The notes under the pieces were generated by a model. The model made no database searches and was not told where the DNA came from. It saw only the letters and a program-made list of their open reading frames with translations. 64,000 bases of DNA, from the NCBI GenBank assembly GCA_905221605.1, contig CAJNDS010002207.1, forward strand, positions 384,501 to 448,500. Direction: 5' to 3'. Position numbers and translations under genes: made by a program. Shown here piece by piece: positions 57,473 to 64,000 of the stretch (positions are counted from its first letter, which is position 1; the number at the start of each line of letters is the position of its first letter). Source of the stretch: Symbiodinium natans. Lineage: Eukaryota > Sar > Dinophyceae > Suessiales > Symbiodiniaceae.

Positions 57473-59851
57473 GGGGGGGGGGGGGGGGTGGGGGGGGGTG
57501 GGGGGGGGGTGGGGGGGGGGGGGGGGGGTGGGGGGGGTGGGGCGGGGGGGTGGGGGGGGGGGGGTGGGGGGGGGTGGGGGGGGGGGGGTGGGGGGGGGTG
57601 GGGGGGGGGGGGGGGGTGGGGGGGAGTGGGGGGGGGGGTGGGGGGGGGGTGGGGGGGGGTAATTGCGTGACTTGGGACTGCACACCTTTTTCCCTGCTCA
57701 CTTTTACTGCCATGCTGCGATGGCTCTCGCTCCTCCTGCTCCTCGTTCTGGTGCTGCGAGAGTCTGCCTGCATGCCGTTTCCAGACCTCGGGGGTTCCGG
57801 ACTTTCTCCGTGCAGGAGCTCCTGGATCACTTGCACGTCATGCTTTTGCCCCATGAGGAAGGTAGTGCTGAAATGACAGCTCTCTACGGCATGCTGTCAG
57901 ATTCGCGGCGTGGCTCACTACCCTGGTCACGCCTCATCGCTCGTAAAGAAGACTTGGCTGCCCTTATAGTTTCATTTCTGCAGTCCTCCCGAATATCCGC
58001 ACGTGCAGGAGCACTAGCAGAATTCCAGAAAATCGCGTCTTCGCTGTGGCGGGAGCACTATTTCGAGCCTGAACAGTCTCAGCCATTTTGAAAGTTCAAC
58101 ATGGGGAATGAGGAAAACGTGCCCGCGCCTAGGCGAGAGCGCAATTTCGAGCAAAAAACGCGTCCAAAACTTCAAAAAAAAAAAGGCCCGCTGGAAAAAA
58201 GCAACAAAAAAACGATCAGGCTTCGAGCGAAAATGCATTTTCCGAAAAAAAGACCTAACCCTTCAGTGTTTTCGAGCCCTGCAAATGCTGCGGTCATGAC
58301 GAAAATGTGTGTTTCGCTTGGGTTTTTAGCCCCCGACGCGAAACATGTAAACAAAAAATGTGTTCACTCACACGGCCTCTTACGTGCGCCGCCACCATGT
58401 TTTTGCACCGGCCCAGCCAAATCCAAACGAACCGTGTTGTGAGATTTCCTCGTCGCTTCACAAGGCAGGGAGCAGGGCGCCCCTCCGCCCTACAGCTAAG
58501 CGAATATGTTGACGTCTGGCCCGGTTGCAGCAGTCCGACTAAAGCCAAGCCAATCAAACCATGTTTTTCACCATCTCCCCTTCACTTCACAAGCAAGACT
58601 TCTAACAGGAGTCCAGTAGCGCAGTGCGCAAAGTCAAAGGCCTGTACTGACACTTGCAAAGGGGAATTGGAGGGTGATTGATTGTGGTTCCATTTATCAG
58701 TTTCAATCTGGTTTCAATCATTTGCACGCATATCTGGGCATGCAGTCTAAACTCATTGCACAAGTGGTAAGTGTGATATTTCATTCGATTCAGTGCCAAA
58801 TGAGTCACAAGCTTGGATTCAACGCACGATAGCTTCAAACCAACAATCTGTCAAAACTGTCACACATGTTCCCTTTCATCCGTGGTTCGCAAGTGCAGAG
58901 GCTTGCAAATGCAGAGGCTCCGCCCCCGCCCCCAATTCACCCCCGAAAGTCCCCTCAAACATGCTCAGAGCCTGAACTTGTCTTCGCATGTCCGAAAATG
59001 CTGACAACTACAGGGCCTACAGGGATCGGAGTTGTTGGAGTCGCCTTCCTCGCCACTGGAGTTCGTTTCGAGCCTGGACTTTGTCGTCACGTGTCACATG
59101 TTCTGACAGTTGCAGAACTGCCGGAGATAAACAACCCCCCAAGGACAAGAACACTCACGGAGGGGCGGCATGTTTGCTTATAGCTTGGGTGGCAAGATTT
59201 CAACCACGTTTGCACACAAGGCACAGCCATACCTCTGCCTGAACCAGGAAACGCACCAGGCCCTGATGGGCCCGGAGCAAGCGAAGAGTTCTGCCCAAGA
59301 GCAGGAGCTAACCCTGCATCTACTGTACTTTGCTATAGCTAGACCCAGAGCACCTTCTAAGGAGTCGCGCCTCCGCTTCCAGGTTCTGCACCCGTCGCGG
59401 GGGAAGTGCTTCGGCCCGAGTTAAAAAAACTTTAGGGTGTGTAAGAGCTCTACTGCTTGGCGCAAAGCATAGTCATGTCGAAATTTCAAGCTGTGCATGT
59501 TTCAGCGACCACCCCTCAATCCTGATTTGCCCTCTGTATCTGCAAGATGGTACCCTCAAGAAACGGGATCGTCCAAAACATCTTATGAGTCTCAGGTCTG
59601 TCCGCTACTTCTTACCCACGGAAATGGCGGGCCTTATGGGCTTTCCTCCCAGTTGGAAGCTACCCCAGGAACTTCCGTTGCGGACGCAGTGGCGACTGAT
59701 TGGGAACTCCATCAACGTGGCCGTCGTTTCCTGTCTTATCCAGCGCGTGCTCTTGTGGCAGGGCCGTTTCGACTCAGTCGCGAGCAAAAAAAGGTCTGAC
59801 TTGCCGCTTCGGGAGTCAGGGTCCAGGGCGGAGGGAGACGTGGGATGCTGA
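55322..59851 (+). CDS. TRDMT1: DNMT2/TRDMT1-type tRNA (cytosine-5) methyltransferase, ~5 exons
   Basis: DNMT2 enzymes methylate C38 of tRNA-Asp and related tRNAs with AdoMet. Exon 1 (55,322 or later to 55,869) has motif I FFSGVGGMRLAF and the catalytic motif IV SPPCQPFTRTG. Exon 2 (55,974-~56,340) has motif VI LLENVPEF and motif VIII NSRTRFYL. Exon 3 (~56,418-56,510) has VEAFLCDQAESNEALRVPD, matching the middle DNMT2 segment. Exon 4 (~56,720-56,790) has TFTAGYGKSEYGGKG, corresponding to the CFTxxY region. Exon 5 (59,596-59,851) has RYFLPTEMAGLMGFPPSW and GNSINVAVVSCLI, then a 20-residue tail and TGA. Intron 1 (55,870-55,973) must start with GA: exon 1 ends ACCGGAAG, exon 2 begins GAAGTTG, giving TGRKLD in frame. 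Boundaries of exons 2-4 are approximate. The frame is open upstream of motif I to ATG 55,322, adding ~80 Arg/Ser-rich residues. Confidence 0.92.
57299..57660 (+). repeat. Nearly pure G tract with single T interruptions, ~360 bp
   Basis: On the sense strand there are runs of 7 to about 33 G separated mostly by single T, with one TTT, one C and one A. It lies in the intron between TRDMT1 exons 4 and 5. The Gly/Trp/Val and Pro/His ORFs here are artefacts. Exact length may be unreliable because such tracts are hard to sequence. Confidence 0.97.
57720..58091 (+). CDS. Unrecognised 123-codon ORF inside a TRDMT1 intron
   Basis: ATG at 57,720 opens an intron-free frame (also open upstream to 57,663) ending TGA at 58,089-58,091. 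It starts MALAPPAPRSGAARVCLHAV and continues with FSVQELLDHLHVMLLPHEEG, SAEMTALYGMLSDSRRGSLP and KEDLAALIVSFLQSSRISAR, ending FEPEQSQPF. Composition (Leu, Glu, Ser, Arg; balanced charge) is that of a folded helical protein, unlike the shadow ORFs nearby. It does not match the DNMT2 segment expected at this point, so it is either a nested gene, a retrocopy, or an inserted exon. It is flanked by the G tract upstream and A-rich sequence (A10-A11 runs at 58,171-58,182) downstream. No family is recognised. Confidence 0.5.
   Translation: MALAPPAPRSGAARVCLHAVSRPRGFRTFSVQELLDHLHVMLLPHEEGSAEMTALYGMLSDSRRGSLPWSRLIARKEDLAALIVSFLQSSRISARAGALAEFQKIASSLWREHYFEPEQSQPF
58092..59595 (+). other. TRDMT1 intron, 3' part
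   Basis: A-rich patches at 58,150-58,255 follow the nested ORF. Several open frames exist (58,101-58,442; 58,866-59,183) but are repetitive in Cys/His/Arg use and lack junctions. No exon is recognised. Confidence 0.4.
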
Positions 59852-61345
59852 GGGCGTCTAGCGAGGAGCCGCAGGTGAAGTTTGGATAAACTCATGATAG
59901 TCGAGGGGCCAGTCCCCGACAACTTCTTTGAGAGGGGTGGAAGAATGTCCCAAAATTCACAACTCACAAGCCATAAAGGGCCCAAAGGTTAATGGTGAAC
60001 ATGTACTGGACAAGCAGGAACTTTAGAGTTTGTCCTGGGCATCGCCTTTGCGGGGCCGATGCCAACCCGCCGGCAAGCCGAGCGGGGCAAAAACCCCTTG
60101 AGGCCTGACTTAAATGATCCCCAATGCCAGCCTCGCTAGGTGGAAGAGGTCTGGCACGTGGCCAATGCTGAGAACTACCTCGGCTATGCACGAAGGCATC
60201 TTGTTGGGCCTTTCTATGAATTGGGTTACGGGGACCCTCGGTGTGCCGATTCTGCCCGAAACCACGGAAGCCCATGCAAGTGCTTACAAGCCAGGAATGC
60301 AATCCCTGAGCCCTGCCAAAAAGTATGAAGAACGCCTCGCGGCGAATCAGCAGTCGCTCCCCAAAATTGTTTGCAGATGCTTTGAGAGTCGGTGCGGGGC
60401 GTGATTATCGACATTCTTGGACTCCTATAGACGAACTCGGGTACCTGACCCCAGTCACCTAGGCGCGAAGAGATCCGGGCAGCCTTTGCTGCGCTGGATC
60501 CTGCGGAGCGAGCCACTCCGCACGCGTTAGAGTTAGAGGTTAGTTACGGTTTTCGAGTCTGAGGCTTGACTGTTTGGCAGGAGGTCTTGCACTTGTTTTC
60601 CATAAATCCTCTGTGCTGGCAGCATGGCCAATGTGTCCCACGGTCTTCACCAAGCCTGAGACATCTGGAGCGTTGCCGGCGCATGCGCTAATTGCGAGTT
60701 GAACTTTGGCAGCCTTTCGTAAATAGAGAGGAAGCCGCCAAAAGAAATCGAGTCCAGCCAAGCCCGTGACCCGGCCTAGGCCGAAGACTTCAACATAAAG
60801 TCGCAGGCGGTGTCCCTGAAGGCACATGATAACGGAACGACGACGACCGGCCTCGGGTCTTTTTGCATTATGTATTTGTCATCCTGGAGGACGACACAAG
60901 GGGTGCACGTCACGATGATGAGTTTGGTGTGGTGTCTCATGTATCGCTTGCAGTTTTCCGATCTGCATCCTACTCCCATCTTCATACAGTTGCATGATCC
61001 AGACGCGCACGACCGCCCGAAGCTTGCTGCGAACGGCGTGTCTTCATCCACAAACCCTCGGAATCAGAGAGAGGGAGACAGCCTGAGATGGAGGGAGGAG
61101 AGAGAAAGAGAGAGAGAGAGACAGAAGAAGAAGAAGAAGAAGAAGAAGAAGAAGAAGACGAAGAGAGAGAGAGAGAGAGAGGGTAAGGCTGTTTCGTGTT
61201 GGGCTTGTTGGGGGAAGTCTCATGCTCAGGCGCGCATCCGCGCGAGGGGTCCCCAGACACTCCCCAAGCCTTGTGGGGGGAGGGAGGGAACAGAAAGATA
61301 AAGATATCGTCACATGAATGATATTTGCATGACTCCCTGAACTTC
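59852..61345 (+). CDS. Probable 5' exons of the PARP gene (unresolved)
   Basis: Coding-like blocks between TRDMT1 and the PARP catalytic exons: ~60,140-60,240 (VEEVWHVANAENYLGYARRH then LVGPFYELGYGDPR), ~60,326-60,390 (YEERLAANQQSLPKIVC), ~60,463-60,540 (REEIRAAFAALDPAERATPH) and ~60,800-60,900 in one of two open frames. ATG at 59,845 overlapping the TRDMT1 stop (MLRASSEEPQ, donor GTGAAG at 59,875) is a possible start. The first block has the spacing of the region that precedes the catalytic His in some PARP-family proteins, but this is inference. Confidence 0.35.
61083..61181 (+). repeat. (GA)n and (GAA)n microsatellite
   Basis: A GA run (61,102-61,120), a GAA run (61,124-61,158) and a second GA run (61,162-61,180) lie on the sense strand inside a probable PARP intron. 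Confidence 0.95.
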
Positions 61346-62456
61346 AGCCGGCACTTGCACAGGGCGTCAGCTTCCATCCAGAAGAGCCCGTGGACGCCGG
61401 CATCAATGAAGTTTGGCTTTGGCATGGGCACCTTGGACCTCTCGGCGCCTGAATATCTTGAATCGGTATCGCAAGGATTCAGGAGTTACAATAAGAGGCA
61501 GCGGTCGGATTGAAGGTTCATCCCCACCACATTTGCATGCCTGCATCAACCTTGTGAGCCAGGGCATCTTACCCTCTTCAAGGCAGAGTCATTGGTGTGT
61601 TTGTGAGGACAGGCAAAGAGGGTGCCCACGGAATCACCGAAACAGACTTCGACATGGGCCGTGCTGGCTCAGCTTCTTGGTCCGACTTCTTTCGGCTTTT
61701 CCATGTCGAATGGACCGTTTGGGAATGTTTTGGATTTGGGGGTTTTGCAAGCCCCCCACCTCACGACGAAGGCGAAAGCTTCTGCCTGAGCCGGTTGTGA
61801 GGAAGAGAGGTTGGGGCGCACAAAAGGTGTCAAGAAAAGCTGACCTTTGGGCTTGAAGGCTCTTGAGGTGAACCCAGCTAACTGGACGCTGCCTTGCAGT
61901 TATTGACAAACGAGGCTGCAGGTACCATGTTCGGCCGCGGTCTCTACTTTGCAGAGAATCTTGGTGACAGGGCTTGGGAAGCGCGGATTTCTATGCCCGA
62001 CGGTTTCTGTTTGCTTGTCAAGATGGAGTTGACCGATACCGACTAGCTTGCAGTGGTTTGGATGGGGCGCAGTGCGTTGCAAGAATTCCTATAGCCTCCA
62101 GCCTTCCGATATCCCTCGCTGGCCCTAGCCCAAAAGAGGAGCCCACAGCATAGCACAGGAGCTGTATGAAATCCGACGAGTACACCAAGGCTGATGACAG
62201 GCGCCCTTGGGGTTCAAAAGGCTTCAAGTTTTGGACGCCGTTTCGGTGGGTCAAAAAAAGGCAGACGGCCCCGAAGCAAAGAGGAGGCTTTCCTGTCTTT
62301 GCACTGTAAATTGTTATGGCCTCGGTCGGGGAAGTGGATGGAAGCGGTGTCCGTGATAATCATGCGACATGGGGCCGATGTTTATAGTTTTGCAATCGGT
62401 TGATGCTCTTTGTAGACCTGCAGTGCCGGTGATTGCAGTTCTATGCCGTCTCGTTT
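61346..62456 (+). CDS. PARP-type ADP-ribosyltransferase catalytic domain, spliced
   Basis: PARP-family domains transfer ADP-ribose from NAD+. Exons: ~61,348-61,427 with GINEVWLWHG (the catalytic His of the HG motif), 61,621-61,672 with AHGITETDFDMGRAGS, 61,922-~61,963 with GTMFGRGLYFAENL (the catalytic Tyr), and 62,159-62,200 with MKSDEYTKADD followed by a GC donor. Joined, RAGS and GTMFGRGLYFAEN form the uninterrupted block expected. A last piece near 62,430-62,456 (IAVLCRLV) fits the next beta strand, but its phase is not settled. The third catalytic residue (usually Glu) was not located. Introns are 100-250 bp. The gene seems to end just before the CobW-type gene. What else the protein carries upstream is unknown. 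Confidence 0.78.
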
Positions 62457-62639
62457 GAGATGAAGGGAGCACAAACAACCATGGTGTTTGTTTGCTCAAG
62501 GGTTGTCGCGATGGATCCCCGCGCCTGGACACCCCTGAAGTCCTTGGGGAGGTATGCCCCACCTCGGCGAGCATGGCAAAAACCGGGTCCGCGGCGGCCA
62601 AGTGTGCTACGCCAAGGCCGCCAAGGTGCTGTGAAGGCC
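62457..62639 (+). promoter_or_regulatory. PARP-CobW junction, 5' region of the CobW-type gene
   Basis: It holds candidate ATGs in the CobW frame at 62,460, 62,481 and 62,511 and one in another frame at 62,573, with candidate trans-splice AGs at 62,539-62,540 and 62,550-62,551. No clear TATA box. Spacing again suggests closely packed tandem genes. Confidence 0.35.
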
Positions 62640-64000
62640 ATGGCCTTGGCTTTCCTCCCGGCCATCTCAAGGGCCAGGCGGCGACCCCTCCCAGTTGTCA
62701 GGGCTTCCGGAGATCCAGGTTGCTGTCACGACAACCCTTGGCACGGCCCGGAAGCTGCGGAGCTTCTCCCGGTAACGGTGCTGTCAGGATTTTTGGGGTC
62801 AGGCAAGACCACGCTGCTGAAACGGATCCTACGTTCTTCCACTGAGATCCATGACAAAGATGAACCTGCAAAGGTGGCCGTGATCGTGAATGACATGGGC
62901 GAAGTGAACTTGGATGCATCTGAGATCAAGAATTCCAAGCTGATCCAGGAAGAAGCCACCATGGTGGAGATGCACAATGGCTGCATTTGCTGCACACTTC
63001 GCGGTGACTTGTTGAAGACTGTAAAGGCTTTGAGCGAGGAGAAGGCATTCGACTACCTGGTCATCGAGTCCACAGGTATCTCGGAGCCACTGCCAGTGGC
63101 GCAAACCTTCACCATGGACGTGGATGACTTGGAGGAAGGCGAGTTGGAGGAGGGCGAGTGGGAGGAAGGCGAGTGGGAGGAGGGTGAGATAGAGGACGAA
63201 ATTGAGGAGGGCGAAATGGAGAACATCATGGAGCAAGATTTTGCGGAGGAGGAGGAGGAGGAGGAGGGCTTGGGAGAGCTAAAGTCGCTGTCCCACTTCG
63301 CACGGCTGGACACGATGGTGACAGTGGTGGACGCACTGAACATCTACGATGTCTTGAGCAGCCTGGAGACCCTGGCAGAGAAGAATATCGCTGGCATGGC
63401 CGGCAATGACGAAGAAACGGACGACCGCAGCATTGCACAGCTGATGCTGGACCAGATCGAGTTCGCCAATGTGATCTTGCTCAGCAAAGTGCACCTGATG
63501 AAGGATCCAAAGGCTGTGCAAGAAATCCGTGCCCTGCTGCAGAAGCTGAATCCTTCTGCCAAAGTTATTGTGCCTTCTCAGCCGAACTTTGCGGATGTTC
63601 CGCTAAGCGATTTGATCAACACCAATCTCTTTGACATGGACAAGGCAGAGTCTTCTGCAGGGTGGATGCAGGAGTTGGCCAAGGCAGCGGAGGGTGGGCA
63701 TACGCCCGAAACCGAAGAGTACGACATCTCCAGCATGGTCTTCCGCTGCCACGATCGACCTTTCCACCCTGACAGACTTGCAGACGTGCTTGCAAGTTTT
63801 GGAAATTATGCCAGCATGCCTTCGAAGAAAGCATCCGTGCCACATGGAGTGTTCTCAGGTGTGGTGCGTGCGAAAGGCCACCTGTGGTTGGCCACGGCCG
63901 ATGCCCGGCCGATAGATCTCCATGTCGCAGGCCGACACATACAGCTGGGAGCTTCGGAAATGCCATTCCTTGCAGCTGTTCCAAAGGAGGAATGGGAAGA
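62640..64000 (+). CDS. COG0523/CobW-type GTPase (zinc-chaperone-like), 3' end outside window
   Basis: COG0523 GTPases are metal chaperones; ZNG1-type members deliver zinc to methionine aminopeptidase. The frame is open from 62,433 to the window end. It shows PVTVLSGFLGSGKTTLL (P-loop, 62,769-62,819), the metal-binding GCICC (Cys-x-Cys-Cys), ESTGISEPLPVAQTF (switch/G3), then an acidic insertion with GEWEEGEWEEGE repeats (~63,130-63,270), TMVTVVDALN, a divergent G4 (SKVHL) and the C-terminal CobW_C domain from ~63,730 (RPFHPDRL, VVRAKGHLWLAT). About 450 codons are visible, intron-free except perhaps at the 5' end. ATG at 62,640 gives MALAFLPAISRARRRPLPVV, presequence-like. Alternatively ATG 62,573 (MAKTGSAAAKCATPRPP) splices from 62,625 to 62,702 in phase, GT-AG, 76-bp intron. 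Either gives the same GTPase domain. Confidence 0.93.
   Translation, partial: MALAFLPAISRARRRPLPVVRASGDPGCCHDNPWHGPEAAELLPVTVLSGFLGSGKTTLLKRILRSSTEIHDKDEPAKVAVIVNDMGEVNLDASEIKNSKLIQEEATMVEMHNGCICCTLRGDLLKTVKALSEEKAFDYLVIESTGISEPLPVAQTFTMDVDDLEEGELEEGEWEEGEWEEGEIEDEIEEGEMENIMEQDFAEEEEEEEGLGELKSLSHFARLDTMVTVVDALNIYDVLSSLETLAEKNIAGMAGNDEETDDRSIAQLMLDQIEFANVILLSKVHLMKDPKAVQEIRALLQKLNPSAKVIVPSQPNFADVPLSDLINTNLFDMDKAESSAGWMQELAKAAEGGHTPETEEYDISSMVFRCHDRPFHPDRLADVLASFGNYASMPSKKASVPHGVFSGVVRAKGHLWLATADARPIDLHVAGRHIQLGASEMPFLAAVPKEEWE

Noticed and set aside
57243-57876. Gly-rich and Pro-rich ORFs over 200 codons
   Set aside because: Translations of the G/T tract; only the part downstream of 57,720 has normal composition.

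Overview
The window looks like nuclear DNA of a dinoflagellate, probably a Symbiodiniaceae-type alga. Four things point there. Coding sequence is cut into many short exons (often 20-40 codons) by introns that range from under 100 bp to over 1.5 kb. Many junctions read AG|G at both ends, and the intron starts with GC or GA as well as GT. Genes follow one another on the same strand with little space where I can see both ends. Introns carry microsatellites and TTTAGGG-type (AAACCCT) telomere-like stretches. I see no bacterial operon, CRISPR array, tRNA or rRNA, and no convincing minus-strand gene. Species assignment is inference.

Five genes are recognisable by protein motifs, all on the + strand: (1) a mitochondrial-type delta-1-pyrroline-5-carboxylate dehydrogenase (P5CDH, ALDH12 type), about 8.2-20.4 kb, in more than 20 exons, with a 0.9-kb decamer array and an interstitial telomere tract in one intron; (2) a 14-3-3 protein, 22.2-25.5 kb; (3) a DNMT2/TRDMT1 tRNA-cytosine methyltransferase, 55.3-59.9 kb, whose introns hold a 360-bp nearly pure G tract and a separate 123-codon ORF; (4) a PARP-type ADP-ribosyltransferase, about 60.1-62.5 kb; (5) the 5' part of a COG0523/CobW zinc-chaperone-like GTPase, 62.6 kb to the window end.

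Between them lie unrecognised genes seen as clean exons. A gene entering from the left ends at 8153, 72 bp before the P5CDH start. Small genes lie at about 25.9-26.8 kb and end at 28,872. Exon groups end at 34,116, 36,217, 39,304 and 42,588. A very fragmented, helix-rich gene (or two) runs from 42.9 to 53.3 kb, and another exon group lies at 53.4-55.2 kb. Their functions are not recognised.

Exon limits were worked out by hand from reading frame, junction motifs and remembered family patterns. Boundaries marked with ~ are uncertain, and grouping of unrecognised exons into genes is provisional. The long ORFs inside microsatellites are not genes. Nothing here forms an obvious gene cluster with a shared pathway; the neighbours look like ordinary housekeeping genes in a tandem array.
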